Positions 12,543 through 45,059 of a DNA stretch of 64,000 nucleotides are shown piece after piece. Both the position numbers and the translations under genes were made by a program. Numbering within the stretch: the first letter of the stretch is position 1; each line of letters begins with the position of its first letter. The DNA is taken from the NCBI RefSeq assembly GCF_014898055.3, contig NW_023605083.1:90737721-90801720 (forward strand). The letters are read 5' to 3'. The stretch comes from Talpa occidentalis. Taxonomy: Eukaryota; Chordata; Mammalia; Eulipotyphla; Talpidae. Under the pieces are notes generated by a model. It was not told where the DNA came from. It made no database searches and saw only the letters and a program-made list of their open reading frames with translations.

Positions 12543-12773
12543 CCTTTTTTTGGCTTTTAAATGCATGATTCTTTGCTCCAGCAATTTTGCTGCTAGGAAT
12601 TAGTCCTATGGATATATTTGCAAAAGTGTAAGTGCACAGCTATGTTCACTGTTGCTTAGTATGTAATTGCAAAAATCAAAATAGTTCTTAAATCTTAAAT
12701 GCATGTCCATTGGGAACTGGATAAATGATTTCTGGACCATAAACACTGCAGTGGTTAGAAAGAGTGAGGGAGG

Positions 12774-13019
12774 GTCTCCCCTGATGACGCAGGCGGTTGA
12801 GCCCCACGCTGTAAAGCTGTCCGCTGGCCAGTGAGGGTCCCACATGGCGTGGCAGACCTCTCCTGTCACGCCCACTGCTTCCCTCAGCAGTGTATTTCAG
12901 TCAGTCTGCCTGTTCTGTTCCCCGCTCTGTCTCTGGTGAATCCTCTCACCCTCCTGCGAATCTGGCCTGTACCCCGGTTCTTGTGTAGAATAAATAAATA
13001 AATCTTTCAAAAAAAAAAA
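12774..13019 (+). mobile_element. tRNA-derived SINE, forward
   Basis: Starts GGTCTCCCCTGATGACGCAG, ends AATAAATAAATAAATCTTTC plus an A run. Flanks AGTGAGGGA and ATGAGGGAGA. Confidence 0.88.
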
Positions 13020-13132
13020 ATGAGGGAGACTTGTATGCTTGGATACGTGTCAATCTACAATATCTTAAGTGAAAAAGTTTGCAAAAAGTAAACATCATCA
13101 GGTGCTTTTGTATATTTTTTTTTTTGTAAAGA

Positions 13133-13396
13133 TTTTTTTTTAAAGATTTATTTTATTTATTTATACAAGCACTGGGTACAGTCAGAAGCATGGGAGGGTG
13201 AGAGAATTCACCAGAGCCAGAGCAGGAAACAGAGCAGGCAGACGAGGTACACTACTGAGGGGAGCAGCGGGCAGCAGGAGAGGTCTGCGCACCATGTGGG
13301 ACCCTTGCCCGGTGGCCGGGGATCGAGCTGGTGCTGCAGAGGCTGCGCACAGCTTCGCAGCCCAGCGCTCAACTGCTGCGCCACCAGGGGAGGCCC
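13133..13396 (-). mobile_element. tRNA-derived SINE, reverse
   Basis: Target duplication CTTTTGTATAT at 13107 and 13399. Confidence 0.92.
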
Positions 13397-13639
13397 AACT
13401 TTTGTATATCTTTATATGCCTATAGTGCACACATATGTTTCTATGCATATATACCATATGCTAGGCTTTGCTTTAGGACTTACAGTATGTTGTCAACCTT
13501 TGGGGAGAGTGACTGGGTGAAAAGAAGAAAGCTTTTGCTTCTCATATCTTTCTGCACTCTTCAGTCCTAGAGATGACATCTATCACCTTTTTATTGTCAG
13601 AAGCGTTTTTCTGGGTGTTGTGTTATGGGGCATTATGTT

Positions 13640-13904
13640 TTATTTTTTTTTTTAATTTATTTTATTTATGCATACAGGAGCTGGGGTGTAGGCCAGAGGT
13701 GTGGGGGGGTGGGTAAGGATTCACCTGAGACAGAGTGGGAAGCAGAACAGGCAGATCTACTGAAATACACTCCTGAGGGGAGCAGCAGGCGAGACAGGAG
13801 AGGTCTGCTGCTCCATGTGTGTATCTCCCTGGTCAGGGATTGAACTTGTGGTGCCGATAGCTTCATAGTGCTGAGACTTAACCTCTTGCACCACCAGGGA
13901 GGCC
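13640..13904 (-). mobile_element. tRNA-derived SINE, reverse
   Basis: Older subfamily (GGTGTAGGCCAGAGGTG). Flanks GGCATTATGTTTT and GGCATTTTGTTTT. Confidence 0.9.
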
Positions 13905-13946
13905 CCGGCATTTTGTTTTCTTTGTAATAGCTTATTACTTTTTGTT

Positions 13947-14198
13947 TTTTTTTAAGATTTATTTATTTTTATACAAGAGCTGGGGTACAGGCCAGAGGCA
14001 TGGGAAGGTCAGAGGATTCACCAGAGACAGAGTGGGAAGCAGAACAGGCAGATGACTGAAATACACTGCTGAGGGGAGCAGCAGGCAAGACAGGAGAGGT
14101 CTGCTGCGCCATGTGGGAATCTCCCTGGCTGGCCAGGAATCAAACCCGCACTGCAGAGGTTGCGGACAGCTTCACAATGCTTTGCCACCGGGGAGGCC
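13947..14198 (-). mobile_element. tRNA-derived SINE, reverse
   Basis: Ends CACCGGGGAGGCC. Flanking duplication around TTATTACTTTTT. Confidence 0.9.
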
Positions 14199-14819
14199 TA
14201 GATTATTACTTTTTAAATTAAATTAAATTTTATTTTATATAATTCTTACATCATTTTTCACTTTTGCACAATGTGTGCATTTTCATTTTGCTTATATTCC
14301 CCATACAACCCCCCACCCCCCACCCTCAGCTTATTACTTTTAAACCTAGTATTTTTAAGTCAAGAAATGGAGGATTGACTAGAAAGGTGCTGCGGTACCT
14401 CATTCGATCAAAGAAGTCAGTCTGCAGGAGGAGACAAGTGCAGTCCTGCCTCAGGATGTCCTGGTACCAGGGACCAGGATGTTGAAGGTCCTTTCCTGCC
14501 TGCTTGTCTTTGACTATTGGCTGCCTTTTCTGTCACGCCATGTGAGCTGAGGAATGAACACGGTCACCGCACGCCATCTAACCTTCCTATTTCATGGTTC
14601 CTGCAGCAGAGAGACTGACTTTCTGAGTTACTGTTTCACAAAATTCGCAGGAAAGAACTTTCTTTGGCTATTTGGATAGGGTTTCCGCCCCTGGACCCAT
14701 TAATTCTGGCCAGACGAAGGGGGTGTCTCAAGGTACCTGGCAGATCCCTGGGGTTACTTATCAGAGAAATAATTCTCAGTGGAAAGCAGGGTGCTGGGAA
14801 GCTAGAACCTGAGCTAGCA

Positions 14820-14930
14820 TACTCATTCCTTCGTTTATTCTTTCTTGTTCAGGAATATTTCTCGAGCACCTAATATGTGCCGGGCTCTCTGCTGTATGCC
14901 GTGAACACAATAAACCAGCAGTCTCAGCCA
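14820..14930. repeat. L2-class tail repeat
   Basis: TTCTCGAGCACCTAATATGTGCCGGGC follows the conserved STOP-rich L2-type theme (GAGCACCTACTATGTGCC). Ancient and shared by mammals. Confidence 0.45.
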
Positions 14931-15830
14931 TCAAAGTTTGGGTTGTTGACCAAACTACCATACTAGAGTTTCTGCTCTATCTCCCAGTCTGAGCTCAGTC
15001 AAACCCACTCTCCCTGTTCACAAAAGAAAGAGGAGCTCTTGTATGCAGAGGGGGCCCTCCTCAGACCAGTCTGGAAATATTTCTGCTGTGAGGGCGCTGA
15101 TGGTTCAGAAAACGAAGCGTGGCAGAGGCCTGGCCGCTGGGGGCAGCTGCAGCTGTTTTGCATTGCCAGCCAAGCACTAGTAGGTGAAGAGAGTGATTTT
15201 CTGTTAAGCTGAGATCTTTGGACCTAGTTTGGAAATCAAGGAGTCCCCAGAAACAAAATCATCAGGCAATCCAAGTTCTGTGGAATTTTCTCTATGAAAA
15301 TACAAAACTCAGGCTTCAGTCAGGTGTCTGACTCCACCCCTCAGCAGGAAATCAGTCCCCCAGGCAACAGTTGCCCGAGCAAACAGACTCCAGGTCACTT
15401 TGCCAACGCTGGCCAGACAGGCTGCTTTGGCAGGTGGGGGGCGGGGTGGTGGTGGAGTATAAGAGGCCCTCGAGGAGAGGAGAGGGCTGGAGGGAGGGGA
15501 CGTGGGGAGGAAAAAAAAAAAGAGTCCCTTATGGAGACTCTGCCAGGGAATGGTTTTCTGCTGCTGACTCTGCAACAGATGCTCGTGGGACTCACCGGGT
15601 GGAGCAAGATGCCCACTCACGAGGTCCAGCCCCGGCCCAGGACTCGTGGCAAAGTGCTCTCCTGTAGAATGTGACATATATCTGGGGTCAACAACCCAAG
15701 CGGTATAACACATAGGTTTGGGGATCAAGGGACAGGATTTCTACTTTCTTTCCTTCCACCCCAAACTACTGTGCTACGTGCAGGTTATTGATCCAAACAT
15801 GATTGTGCCACATTGTTTTTGTATGATGTT

Positions 15831-15831
<1 letters not shown>

Positions 15832-15867
<36 letters not shown>
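15832..15867. repeat. (TG)18 microsatellite
   Basis: 36 bp of perfect TG dinucleotides. Confidence 0.97.
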
Positions 15868-15869
<2 letters not shown>

Positions 15870-17901
15870 CTAACGGCTTACATGTGATACAGTGATGTTA
15901 TTTAGTTGAGGATTTAGTCCATAGTTTGGAGAGTGGATGGAAAGTCCCCCTGGAGGAAACTGTAAACCCGAGGACACTGGACTCTCTGGTTGAGAGTTTT
16001 TCCAAGGCTTCATCACTTTGGGAAGCATCATGATTCAGTCCTGCTGGGAAGGTACAGTCACTTTCAGAAGCAGTGAGAATGGGATCTTGACAGGGTTATA
16101 GGAACTGATATGTAGGAAGCAGGCTGGGTTGGTAAGTGGTGGAAAGCTCTGGACATGTGGCCATACTCTTGGTAAATGGGACAGTCTTAAACCAACCCCA
16201 TGACCTGTATGTGCCTGCACCCCCTGCCACATAGCATTAAGCAGGCAGCAATGGCAGTGGAGGCTGGACCGACTGTATCTGCAGAGAGCAGCCAAGAGGT
16301 TGACTTGGGGTCCAGATCATGGTGATGGAGGAGGATGCAGGAGCTACGAGAAAGTAGAAACTACGTAATAGGAGGGAGGGTACAAAGGAGAGACAGGAGG
16401 CAGGCTGATAGGGAGAGAGGCACAGAGCACAGAGCAGAGGGAGGCGTGGCTGGTCCTCAGAGCAGCCTTAGCCTCTGACACGGGTCCAGGCCCCAGTCCT
16501 GTGCAAGCCAACTGGACACCTGGATCGTGGATTTGATTCTTGTAGAGTCCATTTCATGGCTCCTGCTTTGTACCTTTTTGACAGTTCTGGTGTCACTGTC
16601 CGTTCTTAGGTCTCTCCTTCCTCCTTGAGGCCATGTCTGACTCATACCTCATAATCTTAGTATCTGGCCCTCTGCAGGGCACCTTATAGATGCCCATTAA
16701 TGTCCGAGTAAATAGCTATCACAACTCTTGGCCCAGCCCCTGACTCAGACTGTGGAATAAGTGTCAGCACAGATTTGAATCAATATGTGCATCATCCCGG
16801 TGCAAGTAGGTGAGCTGGGCCAAAGACTTCCTGGGGTCTGAAACAGAAAATGTGGAATAAGGCAGTGGAATCAGAGGCTTCAAGGATGTGTGGGAAATGG
16901 AGCCGCACACAAGCCCTCTGCTCTTTGGTGTCCTTGCTGGTAATACAGGGGTGGTTATGAAGGACCTCATAGGTTGAGGAAGGAGACCCAAAAGCAATGG
17001 ATGTGAAAGTGTTCTCTGACGTGTGAAATGAACACAGTTGTACGTGATCAGTGAAGCTGATTGGCGGCTCTCTCGATTTACTGCAGATCTACTTGTGTGA
17101 CCTAGGACCTGACCTTAGAGTCCTCTTTCACACATTCAGGACAGTGGTCATTGCTTTACTGGCTTGGTGTGAGGAAGCAACGTGTAAGTGCTCAGTGCAG
17201 CACCACCTTCCCCAGGAGGAAATGTAAGAGGAGCTTCTTACAAAACAAATTGCTGCGCCCCATCTCTGCCATTCTCCTAAACCACAGTTCTTTGGGGAGT
17301 CTGAATTTAAAATAAACACCCCAGGTGACTGATTAAGGTAGTCCAAAACGACTTTAAGAAACACTCAAACGATCAGTTTAATCGCGGTTTGATGGTTTGA
17401 TTGGGAACAGTACTGTGCCACAAGGTGGCAGCAGGGAGCAACTGGCCTGTCCGGCAGGTTTGGGGGTGGGCACACCTGGGGATGAGGTGGAAGGAGGTAG
17501 GCTCTGCACTGTGGCAGGGTCTCCTTTGCAAGGTGGAGTCTGTTACTGCAGACTAATCCCCTGCGACTGAGTGTTTCATTACCAGATCTTTATGGAGACT
17601 CTGCTTTTGCTAAGCTGGGCAGAAACCGCGTCAGTGAGACCTCGGCAGGGCTACGGGTGGTGGTAATGTGTGTTCCAGGCAGGTGAGTATAGGAGGCAAG
17701 AGACAGCACTGCACAAGGCAGCTTACTCAAAAGATCCCATCCCCCACCATGAGGCTGTGGTTCCAGGTGCTCTTCAAGGACCTGTCTGCCTGCATCAGGC
17801 CTGCTCCAGTCATGAGACAGTCAGCCCTCTGGCCGGGGAGCTGGCTGAAGACCAGGCAAAGGATGCTGGGATGGGGCGGGGACAGGAAACAGAGGATGGG
17901 G

Positions 17902-17907
17902 CAGCTG
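17902..17907 (+). promoter_or_regulatory. Candidate E-box (CAGCTG) in CHRNE promoter
   Basis: A CANNTG myogenic bHLH-type site about 77 bp upstream of the N-box. Muscle AChR subunit promoters use E-boxes, but the motif is common by chance, so this is only a candidate. Confidence 0.35.
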
Positions 17908-17983
17908 CCTCTGGAAGCAGCCAAGATGTCCCTGGCTGCAGTAGGGGTGGGCAGAGGATTAGGTGACAGTCCCCTCACTCAGC

Positions 17984-17989
17984 CCGGAA
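17984..17989 (+). promoter_or_regulatory. CHRNE promoter N-box (CCGGAA)
   Basis: The hexamer CCGGAA lies 91-96 bp upstream of the CHRNE start codon in the context CAGCCCGGAACTAACACC. The N-box is the established GABP/ETS site that gives synaptic-nucleus-specific transcription of AChR epsilon, and human N-box mutations cause congenital myasthenia. Motif and position relative to the gene are seen directly; function is inferred from the family. Confidence 0.72.
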
Positions 17990-18079
17990 CTAACACCCTC
18001 CTCCCCCTCACCCACACACCCTGGCCTGCCCTCTCCTATCCTGCAACCGCTCAGAATAACCCTGACGCCAGACAGTGCG

Positions 18080-22477
<4,398 letters not shown>

Positions 22478-23159
22478 CCCTGAGCCTGTGGCTCCACTGA
22501 CTTCAACTTTCCCACCCATCTCCAGGAGGAAATAGATTTTGAAAAACAAGTTGCTGCTACAGCAGTATTATGATGCTTTCCCACTGCAGGTAATCATCTC
22601 TAATTTGTAAATTTCCCAAGAGGATTTCTGTGTGTGCGTGTATGTAGGTCTGGCCACCGTGCAGGGGTCAGTAGGAGGGTGCAGACGGTTCAGGTAGGCT
22701 GTTGGGTGCCAGTCTTCCAGTAAGCAAGAACTCCCAGTGATTCAGCCTTCCAGACCACCCAGTTTTTTCAGGCCCCAGCCCTAGGTGACCCTCTAGCCCT
22801 GTGACCTTCTACTTTTATCGACAGTGAACCAGAAGAGATCCTTTTGCAGGACTTGCGTGCAGGGAGGTTGGAGTGAAGAGGTCAGGCCCCCTTCTGGCTT
22901 GGCAGTGCTGGAATGGGCAGGGACCAGATGCCCTCAGCACAGTCCCCCAAGTTTAAGGCTGAGGATGCCCTGGTCCTGTCATTTCCTCTAGGTTTTCCTG
23001 ACCCAGCCCTGCCCACCCCGCACTCCTATGACTCTCTTGCAGATACCACCTCACCTGCCCCCTCTCTCTGCCCTCTGCTGGCTCACCCTGGCTGGTATCT
23101 GAGAATGAGAGAAGACAGAATCAAATGGGCCTGAAATGGTGGGAGCTGGTTGAATTGTC

Positions 23160-23165
23160 TTTATT
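23160..23165 (-). terminator. Probable MINK1 poly(A) signal AATAAA
   Basis: TTTATT on the plus strand, about 740 bp downstream of the MINK1 stop codon on the minus strand. This gives a 3' UTR of reasonable length that ends short of the CHRNE coding region. Confidence 0.6.
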
Positions 23166-23540
23166 AACAAACGGGATATCCAAGGCCACTACATTGAGGA
23201 GGGAGGGGGCAGGGAGGGGACAGGGCTACTTGCTGCTCACACTATATACAGATGCAAGCAAGGGAGTGCGGAGGGTGAGAGCTCCCTGCTCCCTCCCTCC
23301 ACCAGTGAGGGCAAAGGTTAGAAGAGATGGGAGGGTGGAAAGGGGGAAATGTTTTGGCTGGCGGGGGTCCCCCCTCCATTCCCTGGGGTTTGGGGGAGGG
23401 GAATCATTAAAGTGCTTTCAGAAAATGAGGAAATGGTCCCTGCCCCTGGAATGGCTGGTGACCCCCCTAAAACCTAGGGCCCAGTGACCCCCCCCAGGGT
23501 CTGGTACATTCAAGGGGGGAGCCGGCTCCCCTGACGTGCA

Positions 23541-23546
23541 AATAAA
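23541..23546 (+). terminator. Candidate CHRNE poly(A) signal AATAAA
   Basis: First canonical AATAAA on the plus strand after the CHRNE stop, about 1.06 kb downstream; an ATTAAA variant is at 23406-23411. Use of either would make the CHRNE 3' UTR overlap that of MINK1, a tail-to-tail arrangement also present in human as I recall. No signal closer to the stop was seen. Confidence 0.45.
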
Positions 23547-23904
23547 GGGGCCCAGGGCCCTGCCCAGTCAGCAGCAGTGGGGTATGGGGTCCAAGCCCCA
23601 AACACTCTCCTCTTAAGTGGAGAAAAGGGGGGGTGGGGCTAGGCCCACTCAATTCCTGGTAAGGGGAAGCTGTGCCTCTCCCCAGAAGTTGGGACAGGCA
23701 CAGTTTTGGGGAGAGAACATGTTGGGGAAGAGGATGGTCACGTGATCACAAAAGCATCAGGGTCAGAGGTCACGTTCCCAGCAGGCTCCAGTGAATCAAA
23801 CCAGTAAAAGCAAAAGCCCAGGGAAGGGAAAGAAGGGCGGCCTGGGAAGTCTGGCTTCGAGGGAGAGCTGGGTCCATGTGGGACAGCCCCAGCCCAGGGC
23901 CTTG

Positions 23905-40628
<16,724 letters not shown>

Positions 40629-40829
40629 TCAGAGAAGGATTCTGTAGCTAGAGTAGGGGGAGGGGTATTCAAAAAGATATAGGAGTGAATGCTAATACAT
40701 AACGAGGGGTGTCATGGGATGTCCTTTTCCTGGACTGGCTCAGAGTTAGTATTCTAGGTGAAAACTCAGAAGGAGGTGACAGAAAACAAGTCAGAACCCA
40801 GCTGGTCTTTCAAAGACATGCTCCTGATT

Positions 40830-40995
40830 TCAAACTCTGTGACAAACTGAGAGTCTGTAGTCTCATCTGCAAGACTGGGATGCCCAATATCCACCTCTGG
40901 AGTTGGTGTCAACTTTAAATGAGGCAATGCCCATAAAATGCCTAAGGATGGTGCCTAGCATAGAGCATGTGGTCAATAAAAGTTAATTATCATTA
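40830..40995 (+). mobile_element. MIR-class SINE remnant
   Basis: ACAAACTGAGAGTCTGTAGTC, then CCTAGCATAGAGCATGTGGTC and AATAAAAGTTA fit the MIR 3' half. Confidence 0.5.
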
Positions 40996-41002
40996 TCATT
41001 TT

Positions 41003-41243
41003 TTAAAAAAGATTTATTTATTTATGCATACAAGAGTTGGAGTATAGGCCAGAGGTGTGGGGTGGAGGTGAGATGATTCACCAGAGACAGAGTGGGGAGC
41101 AGAACAGGCAGACTGACTGAAATACACTGCTGAGGGGAGCAGTGGGCGAGACAGGAGAGGTCTGCTGCACCATGTGGGTTGCTCAAGGCTGCAGATTGCT
41201 TCATAGTGCGGAGCTTAACCCCTTGCACCACCAGGGAGACCCC
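41003..41243 (-). mobile_element. tRNA-derived SINE, reverse (adjacent pair, 1)
   Basis: Older subfamily. Ends GCACCACCAGGGAGACCCC and directly abuts the next copy. Confidence 0.9.
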
Positions 41244-41520
41244 TTTAAAATTATTTATTTTAGCGTAGAAGAACTGGGGTACAGGCCGGGAGCAGGGGTT
41301 TGAGAGGATTCATCAGAGACAGTGGGGAACAGAACAGGCAGACTGACTGAAATACACTGCTGAGGGGAGCAGCGGGCGTGACAGGAGAGGTCTGCTGTGC
41401 CATGTGGGTTAGCTGGGGACCAGCTGGGGACCAAACTCAGGCCATTGAACTCAGGCCATTGTGGTAGGCCTTCCTGGTGACAGTGCTGAGACTTAATACC
41501 TAGGCAACCAGGGAGGCCCT
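41244..41520 (-). mobile_element. tRNA-derived SINE, reverse (adjacent pair, 2)
   Basis: Older subfamily with a duplicated internal phrase, AACTCAGGCCATTG, in tandem near 41434-41460. Ends ACCAGGGAGGCCC. Confidence 0.9.
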
Positions 41521-41995
41521 ATTTTATTTTTTAAAGGCTGAGGAAAGCTAGCATGGGGCTGGAATTTGAGGGCCACCATCTTTTTGTCTGTTTTTTCCCT
41601 CCCACTTCTTCTGAGATTGTAGCCTTCTAGACCAGGATTTAGGGCTTTTGGGGTGGGGAAAAGACCTAGGGGGAGAGGGAGGGAGCAGGTGACAGTGAGA
41701 AGGGCCATTGGGAGGGATGGATGAGATTTGAGAACTTCCAGTTCTCTCTTTCCTGAGCCAAGCAGTGCCAGGAGGAGAGGGCCCGAGAGCTTGAACAAAG
41801 CCTCCAAAGACACTCATCCTCCCGCTGGGCCAAGAGCAGGCAGGCCCAGAAGAACAGCACAGCTGCAGTGGGAAGCCACCCACACCCTGTTGGCAGGGCT
41901 TCTTTTTGAAAGAGAGGTTGAGAGGTGGAGCTGCAAACCGAGAGCGAGTAAGGGCCCCAGTGCTGTCTGTACTCTGGTGTACTCTCACTCTTGCG

Positions 41996-42013
41996 CGTGC
42001 GCGCGCGCGCGCG

Positions 42014-42048
<35 letters not shown>

Positions 42049-42049
42049 C
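41996..42049. repeat. (GC)n(AC)n alternating purine-pyrimidine repeat
   Basis: About 24 bp of GC followed by about 28 bp of AC, strictly alternating. A sequence class able to adopt Z-DNA. In MINK1 intron 1. Confidence 0.95.
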
Positions 42050-43799
42050 CCTGCACTGCCCACAGCACCGGCTGGTGTGGCACAGGGCAGGACCCTCCTG
42101 CCTCCTGCAGACTACAAGGGAGGCACACAGTGAGGCTGTCACTTAGGAAACAAACTCTCTGGGCACACTTGGGCCTCTGTGCTCCTAAAAGTACACAACC
42201 CAAAACTCTTTCCTCTCTGATTGTGAAAACCAATATAGGATTTTAAAAACTAAACAAACTGCAAGACTCTTTCATCCAAAGTAATAAGTATATGGAACAT
42301 AACTTGGGCATGTTGGCGAACAGGGGCTTAAGGGCCCAAGGCTTAAGAATGTCCTCACTGTGCATTGTCCATTTGCTCAGAGTGGGGAACAGGAGTACAG
42401 GAAAGACACCCTGTCCCACTGTACATCCCGTCTTAGCATGTAGCACCACATACTGTCTTGTCTATTTACTTGTCAGTAGGAATTCCTGGAAGAAAGGGAG
42501 AGAGTCCTCTTTGTCCATCAGAGTATGTCCCCTTGCCCAGGGCCTAACAAACAGTGGCCTGAAAGAAAATCCCTAACTTTCCCAGAGGGAGAGAGGGGCA
42601 GGTCTCAGATAGAAGACCTCAACTTGAGGAGTTGATGGTTAGGAGAGCTCTGATGGGGCCTGGGCTGACCGGACCAACAATCTTATGGTTCTAAGCTCAA
42701 TTATTCCAGCAAAAGTTGCTAAAAAACCTTGAACAGGTCTAAGAAGTCAGCAGACCCACAGGAAAGGAAGAAACTGTCACTTTATTATGGGGATAATGAG
42801 GGAGTCTAAGAGCTGCAAGGAAACTAGAAGAAGCCTTATATATGCAAGTCTGGACTTGGAGGTGTGACCACAGTTCCTTAAAATTGTGCCCCCCTGAAAG
42901 GTCATCCACAATGGGGCCTCTTAACTGACTGTTGGGAAGTCCTTTCTTCCATCTTAGTTCTTTCTGAGAAGGATGGAGACAGGAAAAAAGGACTTATGGT
43001 CCTGATTTTCTAGACACGCCTAATCTAAGAGGGAAAACATGATAGGCCTATTAAGAGCCATCACTTCAAATCAGCACACATATTTAATTATAATCTGAAC
43101 TCCCAGTCAGCTGCTTTTCTGTATGTTTGGGAGGCACTGAGGATGAAAGAACAATCTTTGAGGTTAGACACACTAGGTTCAGATATTGTTGTTATGATTT
43201 TAAGCCCATTTCCTGACCCACAAGCTTGGATTACCCCACCTATTTCAAGGGATTATACTGAGAATTAAGCTGAGCCCATGCACAGGTAGCCCATGTAGGT
43301 CTGGCACCTACATTCTCTATAAAACACTCTCCACAGAGGCTGACCCCATTCCACTTTTCAGTAACAGCAGCATTTTCCACACCAAAATCACACCTCTGCA
43401 TATTTTCCAAAGTACGAAATTGGACCCCTACCCTCTTCCTCCCTGTTCCACAGGTCGCCCGTCATTTTCCCCTTCAGAAGGACCTTGATTTGTCTCCTCT
43501 CACTTCCTGAAGCTCCCACCTTACTCCAACCCCTTCTCTCCTCCCTCCTGGAGCTCCTGCCTCACGATTCTTCCTTCTGCTGCCACTGCAGGATCTAATA
43601 CTCCTAAGATAGAGCTTCCCTAATTTTATTCTTCTGCCCTCAAATCAGCATGGCCTCCCCAGTGTGCTTCCAGAAGAGTCCAAGCACCTCAGCCTGATAT
43701 TTTAAAAGTTTCTTTATCACTAACCAACCACAAATACTTTCTGAGTGAGTATCTATATCTACTCTATACTGGCTGAGCCCCTAGTCAGGGAAAATCTGT

Positions 43800-43935
43800 A
43801 AGGCAACTTTCTCTTATTTCATTCATTCATTAAATATTTACTGAACACTAACTGTGTGACAACTCCTTGATTCTGCATGGTGGGGAGCTTAGTGATGCAT
43901 GAGAAACATGTATAGTCCCTCAGAGCCTTCTAGTT
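43800..43935. repeat. L2-class tail repeat
   Basis: CATTCATTCATTAAATATTT, ACTGAACACTAACTGTGTGAC: the conserved ATTTATTGAGCACCTACTGTG-like theme. Confidence 0.45.
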
Positions 43936-44205
43936 TTTTTTTTTTTTTTAAGATTTATTTATTTATACAAGAACCAGGGTACAGGCCAGATATGCGGGAG
44001 GGTGAGAGGATTCACCAGCGACAGAGTGGGGAACAGAACAGGCAGATTGACGAAATACACTGCTGAGGGGAGCAGCGGGCAAGACAGGAGAGGTCTACTG
44101 TGCCATCTGGGTTTCTCCCTGGCCGGCCGGGATTGAATCCGTGCTGCAGAGGCTGTGGACAGCTTCACAGTGCGGTGCTTAACTGCCTGCGCCACCAGGG
44201 AGGCC
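43936..44205 (-). mobile_element. tRNA-derived SINE, reverse
   Basis: Target duplication CAGAGCCTT with following T/A-rich sequence at 43921 and 44206. Confidence 0.92.
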
Positions 44206-45059
44206 CAGAGCCTTATAATTTTATATATCAGTCAAGTACCCCAGCATGGATATATGACATTGTGGGATTATGTGCTGTAAGAGCAACTGAAAGCACTTAA
44301 GGCATTAAGAAGCTGCTTGATAGAGTAGAAAGAACACTAGAGAGGGACTTTCAAGTGAGAATTTTAGCATTAGCTCTGTATCCCTGAACAAGTATTTAAC
44401 TGGAGCCTTAGGTCCCTCCCATAAACTAAGAGGGGTAAAAATTCTGTTTTACAAGGCTTCAGGGGATAGAATTAAATCCAGGTTGGGAATCATAGGCAGG
44501 TTCCCTGGAGGAGATGGTCTGAGTTGTGCTTTACAGGCTGGGAAGATTTTCATGAATTTTTGAGTGGTGAAGGCCCTGCTGAGTTTGGATGTGGAGTCTG
44601 AAATGCTGGGGACACGTAGAAGTAAATGTCTATCAGGTATTTAGAAACAGGAGTCTGGAGATAAAGATTTAGAGGACGTGCATGAGTGTGAGAGTTGGAG
44701 ACAGGAGACAAGAACAAAAGAGCGAAGGTCATGTGCTTATGCTGGAGAGCAGAACAGATACCAGAGATGTCAGAGAAGATGAGAAAAATACCACTGGCCT
44801 TAGCACCCAGGAAACCACTGGGTAGCTCTGTGGGAACTGCAGCTGTTAGAGCAACAGGCCAACAGTGGGGGCTGGAGGAGATGGGAGATGAGGAAGTGAA
44901 GGCTTGGGTGTGGCTCCCTCCCTGGACAAGGTCAACTGTGAGAGGAAGGGAAGAAATCAAATGATGGCTAAGGAGGCTGCAGGATCAGAGAAAAGAGTTT
45001 TCAAGATAGGGAAGACCTCTACTACTTGTGAAAGGTAAGACAGAAATGGGAGGAGACTA

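Larger units (their letters stand above)
12040..13500 (+). mobile_element. Old L1 3' region, forward, split by SINEs
   Basis: AGCAATTTTGCTGCTAGGAA, CATTGGGAACTGGATAAATG and neighbouring text resemble L1ME 3' ends. Interrupted by SINEs at 12.3, 12.8 and 13.1 kb. Confidence 0.5.
14206..17980. other. Unannotated intergenic sequence upstream of CHRNE
   Basis: Mostly unique sequence without SINEs. It contains an L2-class tail near 14.82-14.92 kb, a TG microsatellite and a G-rich patch near 15.43-15.53 kb. No open frame with family resemblance or spliced structure was found. The part just before 18.08 kb must contain the CHRNE promoter and 5' UTR. Confidence 0.5.
22478..23904. other. Convergent 3' UTR region between CHRNE and MINK1
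   Basis: No coding exon is recognised. The stretch contains the 3' UTRs of CHRNE (+) and MINK1 (-), GC-moderate unique sequence without SINEs, and the candidate poly(A) signals listed separately. Confidence 0.6.

Noticed and set aside
1..14200. Regularly spaced direct repeats, considered as an array or satellite
   Set aside because: Spacing is irregular, orientation is mixed and each unit has its own target duplication, so these are independent SINE insertions, not CRISPR or satellite.
14206..17980. GP1BA or another gene upstream of CHRNE
   Set aside because: The human neighbour on that side is expected further away, and no leucine-rich repeat or other family coding was found here.
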